Notes: generated by a model not told the origin, from the sequence alone. Shown: positions 7,172 to 15,408, numbered from the stretch's first letter. The stretch: DNA of 26,451 bases from an uncultured Collinsella sp. (GCA_900548815.1 URLR01000025.1:1-26451), one strand, 5' to 3'. Program-made: numbers and translations.

Positions 7172-7296
7172 GGTTGCCCGGTGGGGCTTGGTTATGTTTG
7201 TCGCGAGTTCCGCACGAGCCGAAGAGCACTTAATGTGCTCTTCGTGCGAGCCAGGACTGTAGAGCAGCAAACATAACCAAGCCCCACCGGGCAACC
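7172..7296 (-). repeat. Nested palindrome element 3 (3' side of the peptidase)
   Basis: The outer arms 7172-7200 and 7268-7296 are perfect 29-base inverted repeats. The inner GAAGAGCAC (7221-7229) and GTGCTCTTC (7235-7243) enclose the loop TTAAT. TTCCGCA (7208-7214) and AGGAC (7253-7257) mark the internal loop. On the minus strand the core closely matches element 2 (CAGTCCTG, CTCGCAC, ATTAA loop, GGCTCGTGCGGAACT), while the outer arms are unrelated. The element ends 12 bases from the peptidase stop codon. Confidence 0.85.
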
Positions 7297-7308
7297 GGTC
7301 AGGTTAGG

Positions 7309-8310
7309 CTACTTCGCGGCGCCGGGGATGCCGTGGGAGGTTTTGGCGGTTTTGGCTCCGTTTACGATGGCGGTTTCCAAGGCCCTTACGGCGAGCATGC
7401 CCAGCAGGTCTAGGGGAACGGCGGCGCTTGCCTGGGCGCCCAGTTTGCCGCTGGCGAGGGTGTAGATGGTGTCGCCGTCGTTGGTGGTGTGCGTGGGACG
7501 GATGGCGTGTGCGTAGGCGTCTGCGGCCATCTGGGAGACCTTGGTGGCTTGTGCCTTAGTGAGTTCCACGTTGGTGACGATGCAGCTGATGGTGGTGTTG
7601 GTGCGGTCGAGCGGCATCTGCATGGATCCGGCGGCGGCAAAGGCTGCGAGTTCCATGTCGACGATCTGGTCGCTATCGGCCGCGGCGCGCATACCGGCGA
7701 CCCACTCGCCGGTGAAGGGGTCGACAACGTTGCCGCAGGCGTTGACCGAGACCACGGCGCCCACCTTGATGGGGCCGAGTGCCACGGCGGCAGCTCCAAG
7801 GCCGGCCTTCATGCAGGTGGCGGGCCCCATGAGCTTACCCACGGTGGCGCCCGTGCCGGCGCCTACGTTGCCCTGTTCGAGCTTGGTGGGGGTGTGGTCG
7901 AGTGCTTCGCACACGGCGGCGATGCCGGCCTCAATGTCGGGGCGCACGGTGGGGTCGCCAAAGGCAAGGTCGAAGATGCAGCTGGAGCACACGATAGGCA
8001 CCTGCGTGGGGCCGACGGGAAGGCCGATGCCGCGGCTCTCAAGCTCGCGAGCGACGCCGCTTGCAGCCTCGAGGCCAAAGGCCGATCCGCCCGAAAGGCA
8101 GACGGCGTGGACCTTGTCGACGGTGTTCTCAGGTCGCAGCAGGTCGGTTTCGCGCGAAGCGGGAGCACCGCCGCGAACGTCAACACCGCCGGTGGCGCCC
8201 TCGGGTGCCACGATTACGGTGCAACCGGTGCCGGCCTCCTCGTCCGTATAGTTGCCATAGCAAAAGCCATCGACATCGCAGACGTCAATGGCCTCGAGCA
8301 GTGTATCCAT
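7309..8310 (-). CDS. P1 family peptidase (S58, DmpA-like)
   Basis: Member of the S58 family of self-cleaving aminopeptidases of the N-terminal nucleophile superfamily; related enzymes release N-terminal residues from small peptides or hydrolyse beta-peptides and amides. The 333-residue protein has the glycine-rich GTGCTVIVAPEGATGGVDVRGG block at 28-49, CLSGGSAFGLEAASG near 90-104, LEQGNVGAGTGATVGK near 152-167, and NTTISCIVTN in the region where the family cleaves itself and exposes the nucleophile. No signal peptide or membrane segment is seen, so a cytoplasmic site is likely. The start is set by GATAGGAGTTAAAC before ATG. It stands about 100 bases from maf and has its own nested palindrome after the stop. 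The natural substrate is unknown. Confidence 0.88.
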   Translation of the reverse strand: MDTLLEAIDVCDVDGFCYGNYTDEEAGTGCTVIVAPEGATGGVDVRGGAPASRETDLLRPENTVDKVHAVCLSGGSAFGLEAASGVARELESRGIGLPVGPTQVPIVCSSCIFDLAFGDPTVRPDIEAGIAAVCEALDHTPTKLEQGNVGAGTGATVGKLMGPATCMKAGLGAAAVALGPIKVGAVVSVNACGNVVDPFTGEWVAGMRAAADSDQIVDMELAAFAAAGSMQMPLDRTNTTISCIVTNVELTKAQATKVSQMAADAYAHAIRPTHTTNDGDTIYTLASGKLGAQASAAVPLDLLGMLAVRALETAIVNGAKTAKTSHGIPGAAK

Positions 8311-8411
8311 GTTTAACTCCTATCGGTTTTCCGCCGCGCCTTGTGCCCGGTCGGGATCCGTACGGTACGCCAAAATTGTAGGCGCCGGGGGATACCCAGC
8401 GCCAGATGCAA

Positions 8412-8993
8412 TTACGAGAGTTTTTGAATCGCGCGCGCGACGCGGGCGATGGGTAGGCCCACCACGTTATAGAAGTCGCCCGAAATATCGTGCACGAGCA
8501 TGCGTCCTCCTGTGCCCTGAATGCCGTAGGCGCCGGCCTTGTCCATGGGCTCACCCGAGGCGACGTAGTGCTCGATCTGCTCGTCGGTGAGCTCGTAGAA
8601 CGTCACGTCGGTCACATCGACAAAGGACAGGCTTTCGGCGGCATGCGGGGCGGCCGTATCGCCTGCCTTAACGATGCAGACGCCGGTTGCGACCTGGTGC
8701 GTGCGGCCCGAAAGCTCACGGAGCATAGTGCGCGCCTCGTCCTCGGTTGCCGGCTTGCCCAGAATCTTGCCGTCAAAGGTGACGATGGTGTCGGCCGCGA
8801 CCGTCAGCTCATTGGGCTCGGCATACTCGGCAGCAACGGCAGCCGCCTTGGCGCGTGCCAAGCGCTCGACAAGCGTGAGCGGGGCCTCGCCATCAAAGGG
8901 CGTTTCGTCGATATCCGCGGGAATCACGCGAATGTTGTAGCCTGCCTCGCGCATCAGCTCTATGCGGCGCGGCGATTGCGAAGCCAAAATCAT
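8412..8993 (-). CDS. maf: Maf family nucleotide pyrophosphatase
   Basis: Maf/YhdE proteins hydrolyse non-canonical or canonical nucleoside triphosphates to monophosphates and have been linked to septum formation. The N-terminal MILASQSPRRIELMREAGY is the family signature, with the phosphate-binding SQSPRR at 5-10. AADTIV near residue 67 carries the catalytic Asp, followed by GKILGKPATEDEA and GRTHQVATGVCI. The C-terminal GEPMDKAGAYGIQG (near 147-160) is also typical. The length of 193 residues is normal. Its ATG overlaps the TGA of the upstream DJ-1 gene (ATGA), so translation is coupled. A short hairpin around 8381-8404 beyond the stop might terminate the pair. Confidence 0.95.
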   Translation of the reverse strand: MILASQSPRRIELMREAGYNIRVIPADIDETPFDGEAPLTLVERLARAKAAAVAAEYAEPNELTVAADTIVTFDGKILGKPATEDEARTMLRELSGRTHQVATGVCIVKAGDTAAPHAAESLSFVDVTDVTFYELTDEQIEHYVASGEPMDKAGAYGIQGTGGRMLVHDISGDFYNVVGLPIARVARAIQKLS

Positions 8994-9532
8994 AGTTGGA
9001 TGCCCTCGGCGACCTTCTCGACGGCCTTGTCGCCGGCGAGCGTGCGCAGCAGCTCCAATGCAAAGGGGAGGGACTGTGCCATGCCGCTGGCAGTGATGAT
9101 GTTGCCGTCTTGCGTGACCTTCTCGCCGGTATAGGCGCCTTCGGGGAAGCTTTTCTCAAAGCCAGGGAAGCACGTGGCATGGCGCCCCTCGAGCAGGTCG
9201 AGCTCGCCCAGGATAAACGGGGCGGCGCAGATGGCGGCGACGTGCTTGGTTGCGGCGAACTCGCAGACCACGTCGCAGACGCGCTGATCTGCGCGCAGGT
9301 TGGTGGCACCGGGCAGGCCGCCGGGCAGCACGACGCAGTCGTACTCGTCAAAGTTGATCTCATCAAAGAGCGCATCGCAGGTCACGGGGATCTGCAGCGA
9401 GCTTACGACCTCGCGCGTGGGCATGATCGAGACGAGCGTGGCACGCACGCCGCCGCGACGCATGACATCGACCATGGTCAAGCATTCAATAGTTTCAAAG
9501 CCATCGGCGGCGAGAACGGCAACGCTGGGCAT
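8990..9532 (-). CDS. DJ-1/PfpI family protein
   Basis: Small cytoplasmic protein of the DJ-1/ThiJ/PfpI superfamily, close in layout to the YajL/DJ-1 subgroup. Proposed family activities include protein or metabolite deglycation and oxidative-stress protection, and these are debated. ADGFETIE at about 9-16 carries the conserved Glu, VVLPGGLPGATNLR the second loop, and AAICAAP the nucleophile-elbow Cys near residue 101. The chosen start (9532) is preceded by GAAAGGAACCCTC; an upstream in-frame ATG at 9556 would add eight residues without a Shine-Dalgarno sequence and is rejected. The 180-residue length fits. It is translationally coupled to maf. A specific function cannot be assigned. Confidence 0.88.
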   Translation of the reverse strand: MPSVAVLAADGFETIECLTMVDVMRRGGVRATLVSIMPTREVVSSLQIPVTCDALFDEINFDEYDCVVLPGGLPGATNLRADQRVCDVVCEFAATKHVAAICAAPFILGELDLLEGRHATCFPGFEKSFPEGAYTGEKVTQDGNIITASGMAQSLPFALELLRTLAGDKAVEKVAEGIQL

Positions 9533-9637
9533 GAGGGTTCCTTTCATAGGCGGCATACAATTAGCCGTCTTATACCCCGAAGACCTCCGCTTGCCACGCT
9601 CGATTTCCCAATGATTTTCTGAGCAATGATTAAGCGG

Positions 9638-10951
9638 CTAGTTGCGCCTAAGGTGGACGACGGTCTCGCAGTGGAAGGTTTGTGGGAACAGGTCGACTGG
9701 CGTGATCTTTACGGGGGAGAAGGTGCCTTCTTCGACAAAGCGTTTGAGATCGCGCGCCAGGGTGGCCGGGTCGCAGCTCACGTAGGCGACATCGCGGGCA
9801 CTCGTGCTGGCGATGAGGTCGATGGCCTCGGGCGCCAGGCCCGCGCGTGGCGGATCGACCACCAGGACATCGGCGTCCTGGTCGGGGAACTCGCGCACGG
9901 CATCGCCGCCGATGACGTCGACGTTGTCGAGCTTGTTGATCTCCAGGTTGCGACGCAGGTCGCGCACGGCCGGACCGTAGGCCTCGACGGCAGCGACAAA
10001 GTCGCAGCGGCGGGCGAGCGGCAGGGTAAAGGTGCCGGCACCGCAGTACAGGTCCACGGCCAGCTCGTCTTCCTGCGGGTCGAGGGCGTCCATAACGAGC
10101 TCGATCAAAATCTCGGCACCCTTGGTGTTGACTTGGAAGAACGACGGAGCGGACAGGCGCATCTGGCCTTCGGCGATGTTCTCGGTCCACGAGCCCTCGC
10201 CGGCGAGCATCTCTACCTTAGAGACGCGGCGGGCCTTCTTCTCGCCCTTGCTCATCACGCGCACCACGCTTGTGGGGTGCGCGGCGTCTGCCAGCACGCG
10301 CGAGACTTGCGAGCGCGGGAAGGAACCCGTGGGCGTCCAGAGTGCGACTTCGAGCGCCTTAGTGCGGCGCGAGGCGCGAATGCCCACGCGCTCGAGGCCC
10401 AAATCATGGCTGCCGCTTAGATAGTTGAGTGCGCCGACGACCGATTTGAGCGCCTTGGGAAAACGCTTATCGAACAGCGGGCACGCATCGACGGTCACGA
10501 TCTTGCTGGGGTCGACACCGTGCATGCCAAGGCGCACGCGACCGTTGACGACGGTCGGTTCGAGCTCGATTTTATTGCGGTAGCCCCAGTCGTCCTTGGT
10601 GTGGCGGATGGGCTGCACCAGCTCATCGACCTGCTCAGGAGCGAACTTGCCAATGCGTTTGAGCGTGGAGCGCAGGTTTTGCTCCTTGGCGGCGAGCTGT
10701 GCCGTGCGTGAGAGATTGCCCCACGAGCAGCCGCCGCAGATGCCCACGAAGGGGCAGGGAGGCTGAATGCGATCGGGGCTTGGCTCCAGAATCTCGGTGG
10801 TGCGGGCACGCATGAATGACTTGCCGTCCTGCACGACCTCGGCCTCGACGGTGTCGCCTGCCACGGCGCCCTGCACAAAGACGGCCTTGCCGTTGTCGGC
10901 GTGCGCCAGCCCATCGGCGCCGTAGGTCATCGATTCTATAGTGAGCTTCAT
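9638..10951 (-). CDS. 23S rRNA uracil-5 methyltransferase, RlmD/RlmCD type
   Basis: S-adenosylmethionine-dependent enzyme of the TrmA/RlmD family that methylates C5 of a uridine in 23S rRNA. It has an N-terminal TRAM RNA-binding domain (about 1-56) and an iron-sulfur cluster motif C66-x5-C72-x2-C75 with C157 as the likely fourth ligand. The Rossmann methyltransferase domain follows, with SFFQVN, DLYCGAGTFTLPLA, VDPPRAG and the catalytic-Cys region YVSCDPATLARDL. The 437-residue form begins at MKLTIESMTYG with CAGGGAT before ATG; a longer start at 10987 is possible but lacks a clear ribosome-binding site. Which uridine it modifies cannot be told; Gram-positive relatives can be dual-specific. 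It lies downstream of ppk but a strong terminator separates them. Confidence 0.92.
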   Translation of the reverse strand: MKLTIESMTYGADGLAHADNGKAVFVQGAVAGDTVEAEVVQDGKSFMRARTTEILEPSPDRIQPPCPFVGICGGCSWGNLSRTAQLAAKEQNLRSTLKRIGKFAPEQVDELVQPIRHTKDDWGYRNKIELEPTVVNGRVRLGMHGVDPSKIVTVDACPLFDKRFPKALKSVVGALNYLSGSHDLGLERVGIRASRRTKALEVALWTPTGSFPRSQVSRVLADAAHPTSVVRVMSKGEKKARRVSKVEMLAGEGSWTENIAEGQMRLSAPSFFQVNTKGAEILIELVMDALDPQEDELAVDLYCGAGTFTLPLARRCDFVAAVEAYGPAVRDLRRNLEINKLDNVDVIGGDAVREFPDQDADVLVVDPPRAGLAPEAIDLIASTSARDVAYVSCDPATLARDLKRFVEEGTFSPVKITPVDLFPQTFHCETVVHLRRN

Positions 10952-10993
10952 ATCCCTGCCTGTCATTCGCGTTGTTGTCCGCACCATGGTAGC

Positions 10994-11043
10994 AGGGAAA
11001 AGCGCCCCGCATCCGAGGCTTTCCTCAAATGCGGGGCGCTTCT
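10994..11043 (-). terminator. Intrinsic terminator of ppk1
   Basis: AGCGCCCCGCAT (11001-11012) and ATGCGGGGCGCT (11029-11040) are perfect inverted repeats. On the minus strand the stem leads into TTTTCC directly after the ppk1 stop codon. Confidence 0.9.
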
Positions 11044-11051
11044 ACAAACGT

Positions 11052-13553
11052 CTATTTCGTCTTGCCGGTAATGAGCGTCTTAAGACCCAGGCCGATCAGA
11101 CCCAGTCCCATGCGCACGCGACCGGGGCGATGGCGCTCGATGGCCTTGGTCTTGCCAGCGGGCTTCTCGCGGCGGGCACTCGTCTCGGGTGCGGGTTTGG
11201 TGACCTGCGGCTCGGGCTGAGGTGCAGGTGCAGGCTCGGGCTCAATGACGGTCGCCTGGACCTTCTGAACCTCGGGCGCTTTCTCCACGGCGGGCTCTGC
11301 GGCAGCCACGGGTTCATTCACCGGGGGAGCGGCAACCGTTTCCGGTTTGGCAACTGCCCCATGTTCAACCTCGGCCTGAATAGCTTCTTCGGCCACGCGT
11401 TCCTTCTCCTGTGCGCGCTGCTGCCCGGCGGACTCGGCGTTGCGATAGGCACGCTCCAGCAGAGCTTCCTGCGAGTTGAAGGGCTTCTCGTCCTCTTTGC
11501 GCTCCACGGGGACCCAGGTGCCGTCGCTCGTGAGGCTGCGTGCCTTTACGTTGTCGCGCAGCTGCATGCCCATGTATTCGTGCACCAGGGCGCGGCAGGT
11601 GGGGTCGAGCACGGGGAAGGCGATCTCCACGCGGTGCTCGGTGTTGCGCGTCATCATGTCGGCCGAGCTCAGATAGATCATGTCCGAGTCCACGCCAAAG
11701 GCGTAAACGCGCGCATGCTCCAAAAAGCGTCCGACGATAGAACGGACATGCACGTTCTCGGTCTTGCCCGGAACGCCCGGCTTGAGGCACGAGATGCCGC
11801 GGATGATCATGTCTACGCGGACTCCTGCGCACGATGCCTCAGCGATCTTGTCGATGACCTCGCGGTCGGTGAGCGAGTTGAGCTTAAAGAACACACGGGC
11901 GGGCTCGCCAGCGAGGGCACGCTGGATCTCGCGATCCAGGCCGCGCATAATGAGTGGCTTCAGGCCGACCGGCGCCACGCCCAGGAAGCGGTAATCGCCG
12001 CGCAGGTTGCCCAGCGACAGGTTGCGGAAGAACAAGTTGGCGTCCTCGCCGATGCCGGGATGGGCGGTCATGAGCATAAAGTCGCTGTAGAGCTTGGCCG
12101 TCTTCTCGTTAAAGTTGCCGGTGCCCAACAGCGTCAGGCGTGTAAGCGCCATGCCCTCGCGATAGGTGAGCTGGCAGATCTTGGAGTGGCACTTAAAGCC
12201 TTCGGAGCCGTAGATGACGGTGCAGCCTGCCTCTTCCAGACGCTCGGCCCACTCGATGTTGTTCTGCTCGTCGAAGCGGGCGCGGAGCTCCATGAGCACC
12301 GTGACCTCTTTGCCGTTCTCGGCGGCATCGATCAGCGACTCGCACAGGCGGCTCTGCTTGGCCACGCGGTAGAGCGTGATGCGCAGCGAGATGCACTCGG
12401 GGTCGTAGGCGGCCTCGTGTACCAGATCCAGGAAGGGGTTCATGGCCTCATAGGGATAAAAGAGCAGTTTGTCGTGCCGAAGCACCTGCTCGCGGATGGA
12501 GCGGGACATATCGATGGTGGGGTTGGGCTGCGGCTTAAATGGCGTAAAGAGCAGCTCGTTGCGCAGGTGCTCGGGAATCTTGCCCTCAATGCCAAAGACA
12601 TAGCCCAGGTTGAGCGGGATATCGCAGGTAAAGACCGAACGACGCGAGAGCTCGAGCGCCTTGCGGATAGTCTTGAGCGTTGGCTTTTCGAGCGAGCCCG
12701 ATACGGCGAGCACCACCGGCTGCAGGCGCAGGCGCTTCTTGAGGATGCGCTTCATGTGCTGGCGGTAATCCTCTTCCTCCTCGACGCCCTCGCCGTCCGG
12801 GTCGATGTCGGCGTTGCGGGTGACGCGGATGAGCGCGCGGTCGAGCGGCTTATAGGAGCCAAAGCAGCTGTCCAGGCAGGCGAGGATGACGTCCTCGAGC
12901 AAGATGTAGGAGTAGGTGCCGGTGGGCGAGGGGATCTCGACCACGCGGTTCATCGAGGCGGGAATCTCGATCAGGCCCAGCAGACTTTCCTCGTCGGTGA
13001 CGCCGTCCAGGCCGCACGCCAGGTAGAGCGCGCCGTTGCGCAGGTTGGGGAAGGGGTGGCGCGGGTCGATCACCAGCGGTGAGATGACCGGCGACACGTA
13101 GGCCTGGAAGTAGCGGGTTACAAAGGTGCGCTCCTCGGGCGTAAGCGAATCGACACGCGCGCGGTGAACGCCCAGGGTGTCGAGCTTGCCCTCGATGTTC
13201 TTAAAGATGGACTCCCAACGGGTAAGGAGCCCGGGCATTTCGGCCATGACAGCATCGACCTGTTCGGAGGCGGTCATATTGCTCTTGTTGTCGACAGGCT
13301 GTTTTTTGAGCTCTGCCAGATCGGACAGGCCGCCCACACGCACCATGAGAAACTCGTCGAGGTTTGACTCGAAGATCGAGACGAACTTAAGGCGCTCGAA
13401 CAGCGGCACGGACTCATCAAAAGCCTCGTCGAGCACACGGTTGTCAAAGCGCAGCCAGCTGAGCTCTCGGTTCTGCGTGTACGAGAAGTCGCGCGGCGGT
13501 TTGCGCAGCTTTGCGGCGGCTTGCTTTTTTTCGATTTTGCTCGGCATATGCAT
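11052..13553 (-). CDS. ppk1: Polyphosphate kinase 1 with a long C-terminal tail
   Basis: Reversible ATP-polyphosphate phosphotransferase that makes long-chain polyphosphate. The N domain begins with RELSWLRFDNRVLDEA, and FESNLDEFLMVRVGGL is the classic PPK1 signature. H456 in GFKCHSK and H613 in RFLEHARVYAFG are 157 residues apart, the same spacing as the two catalytic histidines of the E. coli enzyme (435 and 592). YLSSADMMTRN and EHRVEIAFPV follow. The 833-residue length exceeds the usual 690-740. The extra part is a tail of about 130 residues, first a charged helix-like stretch, then Pro/Ala/Glu-rich repeats, ending in a basic and hydrophobic segment (RVRMGLGLIGLGLKTLITG). ATG at 13553 and 13547 are both possible starts. 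It is divergent from arcA1. Confidence 0.95.
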   Translation of the reverse strand: MHMPSKIEKKQAAAKLRKPPRDFSYTQNRELSWLRFDNRVLDEAFDESVPLFERLKFVSIFESNLDEFLMVRVGGLSDLAELKKQPVDNKSNMTASEQVDAVMAEMPGLLTRWESIFKNIEGKLDTLGVHRARVDSLTPEERTFVTRYFQAYVSPVISPLVIDPRHPFPNLRNGALYLACGLDGVTDEESLLGLIEIPASMNRVVEIPSPTGTYSYILLEDVILACLDSCFGSYKPLDRALIRVTRNADIDPDGEGVEEEEDYRQHMKRILKKRLRLQPVVLAVSGSLEKPTLKTIRKALELSRRSVFTCDIPLNLGYVFGIEGKIPEHLRNELLFTPFKPQPNPTIDMSRSIREQVLRHDKLLFYPYEAMNPFLDLVHEAAYDPECISLRITLYRVAKQSRLCESLIDAAENGKEVTVLMELRARFDEQNNIEWAERLEEAGCTVIYGSEGFKCHSKICQLTYREGMALTRLTLLGTGNFNEKTAKLYSDFMLMTAHPGIGEDANLFFRNLSLGNLRGDYRFLGVAPVGLKPLIMRGLDREIQRALAGEPARVFFKLNSLTDREVIDKIAEASCAGVRVDMIIRGISCLKPGVPGKTENVHVRSIVGRFLEHARVYAFGVDSDMIYLSSADMMTRNTEHRVEIAFPVLDPTCRALVHEYMGMQLRDNVKARSLTSDGTWVPVERKEDEKPFNSQEALLERAYRNAESAGQQRAQEKERVAEEAIQAEVEHGAVAKPETVAAPPVNEPVAAAEPAVEKAPEVQKVQATVIEPEPAPAPQPEPQVTKPAPETSARREKPAGKTKAIERHRPGRVRMGLGLIGLGLKTLITGKTK

Positions 13554-13564
13554 CTGTCCGTTCA

Positions 13565-13579
13565 GTCCCCGCAGGGGAC
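13565..13579 (-). promoter_or_regulatory. Hairpin over the ppk1 leader
   Basis: GTCCCC (13565-13570) and GGGGAC (13574-13579) form a tight stem with a three-base loop just before the ppk1 start. No good free Shine-Dalgarno sequence lies between the stem and ATG, so the only purine-rich stretch (GGGGA on the minus strand) is inside the hairpin. This may limit ppk1 translation. Confidence 0.4.
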
Positions 13580-13619
13580 GGTAGCCTAACCCTATTCACT
13601 ATTGTCTCAATTTAGTCGA

Positions 13620-13956
13620 CTTGTGGCACGGACGTATTGTGCGAACGGTATCTTTACCTACTTCTTACGCCGTCAAGGCATGCAACTAACTGCCCGACTC
13701 GTTTTGAAAACAATCTATATCCATACTCAACTGGTGAGGATGTATGAATAAGAATGATTGCGAGCTGAATATAATCGAATCCAAATTGAATCATGGACAA
13801 ACGACATATATATGCAGAAAACCGTTTTAGCTATGCAATTCCTAAACATGAAAATATTTGTGCAATCTAGCTTAATTCCTTAGAAAAAAGAACATTTACC
13901 TTTGAAAACCTGCTTTAGAGAACCGAAGTGCATCATGGGGGAATCATATGCGATAT
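13620..13956. promoter_or_regulatory. AT-rich region between ppk1 and arcA1
   Basis: This stretch is conspicuously AT-rich compared with the GC-rich genes on both sides and codes for nothing recognisable. It contains two outlying heptamers related to those in the arcA1 promoter: GAACGGT at 13643-13649 (ACCGTTC on the minus strand) and ACCGTTT at 13821-13827. The ppk1 promoter should lie at its left edge (13580-13620), where TTGAGA on the minus strand is a possible -35. Confidence 0.4.
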
Positions 13957-14030
13957 ACCGTTCATCGCACTTTGCTGACCGTTCGGGGGCGAGGTGGAAT
14001 TGCAGGTGGTTTTTGGATATAACTAGAGCT
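13957..14030 (+). promoter_or_regulatory. arcA1 promoter with paired ACCGTTC sites
   Basis: ACCGTTC occurs at 13957-13963 and 13978-13984, 21 bases apart. The second copy is part of a 22-base block (13978-13999) that is identical upstream of arcA2. TATAAC at 14018-14023 is the likely -10, inside the shared string TTTTGGATATAA. The hexamer 17 bases upstream (TGGAAT) is a poor -35, and the conserved block is centred near -41 from the expected start. That position fits a promoter needing an activator that touches polymerase. Distances from block to -10 to ATG are the same for both arcA copies. Confidence 0.6.
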
Positions 14031-14105
14031 GTCAGCAAGCAGCGTCCCATACGGAGGGGCGCTGATACATTCGGCCAGTAAGGCCCGAAAGAAAGGTAGG
14101 AGGCC
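14031..14105 (+). ncRNA. Structured leader of arcA1 (cis-regulatory candidate)
   Basis: Hairpin A pairs AGCGTCCC (14041-14048) with GGGGCGCT (14056-14063) around the loop ATACGGA. Hairpin B pairs CGGCC (14072-14076) with the GGCCCG stretch (14082-14087) with a bulged C. The strong ribosome-binding stretch AAAGGTAGGAGG follows immediately. The arcA2 leader has the same two hairpins, with changes that keep pairing. No known riboswitch class was recognised. Transcription start is assumed about seven bases after the -10. Confidence 0.5.
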
Positions 14106-15348
14106 ATGACGAAAGGTCTGCACGTGCCTTCCGAGATCGGCAAGCTCAGGAAGGTCTGCCTGCACCGTCCCGGCGACGAGCTCCTCAACCTGCCGCCCGA
14201 CGAGCTCGAGCGACTCCTGTTCGACGACGTCCCGTTCCTGGAGGTCGCGCAGCAGGAGCACGACACCTTCGCCCAGATCCTGAGGGACCAGGGCGTGGAG
14301 GTCCTCTACCTCGAGAACCTCGTCGCCGAGGTGTTCGACCAGGTCCCCGGCGCCCGCGCCGAGTTCACCGACCAGTACATCGCCGAGGCCGGCATCCGCG
14401 GCCAGCACATGCCGCAGATCGTCCGCGAGAAGCTGGACTCCATCGAGGACAACCTCGAGTTCGTAAAGAAGACCATGGCCGGCATGACCAAGTCCGAGAT
14501 CGACATGCCCCTCACGGCGTCCACGACCCTCGACTCCCTGGTCAACTCCGAGTCCGAGTCCGACCTGATCATCGACCCGATGCCCAACCTCTACTTCACC
14601 CGCGACCCGTTCGCGGTCGTCGGCGAGGGCGTCAACCTCAACCGCATGTACTCGGTCACCCGCAACCGCGAGACCCTGTACGGCAAGTACGTCTTCAAGT
14701 ACCACCCCGACTACAAGGACGTCTCCCTGTACTTCCGCCGCGACTGCCAGTTCCACACCGAGGGCGGCGACGTGCTGAACATCAACGAGAAGACCCTCGC
14801 CGTCGGCATCTCCCAGCGCACCCAGGCCGCGGCCATCGACGTCATGGCCCAGAACATCTTCTGGAACTCCGACTCCAAGGTCGAGCGCATCCTGGCCTTC
14901 GACATCCCGGTCTCGCGCGCCTTCATGCACCTCGACACGGTCTTCACCCAGATCGACGTCGATAAGTTCACGATCCACCCCGCCATCATGGGCACCCTGC
15001 GCGCCTACGAGCTGACTGCCGGCAAGAACCCGGGCGACGTGAACATCCGCCTGATCGAGGACACCCTCGAGCACGTCCTGGAGGACGCCACCGGCGTCGA
15101 CCAGGTCAAGCTGATCCCCTGCGGCGGCGGCGACCCGATCGCGGCCTCCCGCGAGCAGTGGAACGACGGCTCCAACACCCTGTGCGTCGAGCCCGGCAAG
15201 ATCTGCGTCTACGCCCGCAACACCGTCACCAACGACGTGCTGTACAAGGAGGGCCTGGACCTTCTCGTCGTGCCCTCCGCCGAGCTCTCCCGCGGCCGCG
15301 GCGGCCCGCGCTGCATGAGCATGCCCTTCTGGCGCGAGGACCTCTAAG
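14082..15348. repeat. 1267-bp identical direct repeat, copy 1
   Basis: Line-by-line reading shows no difference between 14082-15348 and 17172-18438. The repeat begins ten bases before the ribosome-binding stretch and ends one base after the arcA stop codon; the flanks on both sides differ. No transposase or terminal inverted repeats bound it. Confidence 0.93.
14106..15347 (+). CDS. arcA: Arginine deiminase, copy 1
   Basis: Cytoplasmic enzyme that hydrolyses arginine to citrulline and ammonia, the first step of the arginine deiminase pathway, which yields ATP and raises pH. The 413-residue length is standard. Guanidine-modifying enzyme motifs are present: N-terminal LRKVCLHRPGDEL at 14-26, FTRDPF at 164-169 with D167, EGGDVL at 219-224, MHLDTVF at 274-280 with H275, and the nucleophile C403 in GGPRCMSMPF near the C-terminus. 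AAAGGTAGGAGG lies just before ATG. Codons end almost always in C or G, more strictly than in arcB or arcD, which suggests very high expression. The nucleotide sequence is identical to copy 2. A strong terminator follows, so this copy may be largely monocistronic. Confidence 0.97.
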   Translation: MTKGLHVPSEIGKLRKVCLHRPGDELLNLPPDELERLLFDDVPFLEVAQQEHDTFAQILRDQGVEVLYLENLVAEVFDQVPGARAEFTDQYIAEAGIRGQHMPQIVREKLDSIEDNLEFVKKTMAGMTKSEIDMPLTASTTLDSLVNSESESDLIIDPMPNLYFTRDPFAVVGEGVNLNRMYSVTRNRETLYGKYVFKYHPDYKDVSLYFRRDCQFHTEGGDVLNINEKTLAVGISQRTQAAAIDVMAQNIFWNSDSKVERILAFDIPVSRAFMHLDTVFTQIDVDKFTIHPAIMGTLRAYELTAGKNPGDVNIRLIEDTLEHVLEDATGVDQVKLIPCGGGDPIAASREQWNDGSNTLCVEPGKICVYARNTVTNDVLYKEGLDLLVVPSAELSRGRGGPRCMSMPFWREDL

Positions 15349-15408
15349 GTCTTCAAGGACCCGTACAGGTCTTAATACATACATCTAGCTGCCATTAGAT
15401 GTCTCCCA

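Noticed and set aside
6969..7296. CRISPR array or toxin-antitoxin repeat
   Set aside because: There are only two large elements in opposite orientation, with different arms and no regular spacers, no cas genes nearby and no small ORFs.
13978..13999. FNR/CRP or ArgR box in the conserved arcA promoter block
   Set aside because: Position near -41 would suit, but the block lacks the TTGAT-N4-ATCAA or AT-rich arginine-box palindromes. Only a TTC/GAA dyad is present, too little to name a regulator.
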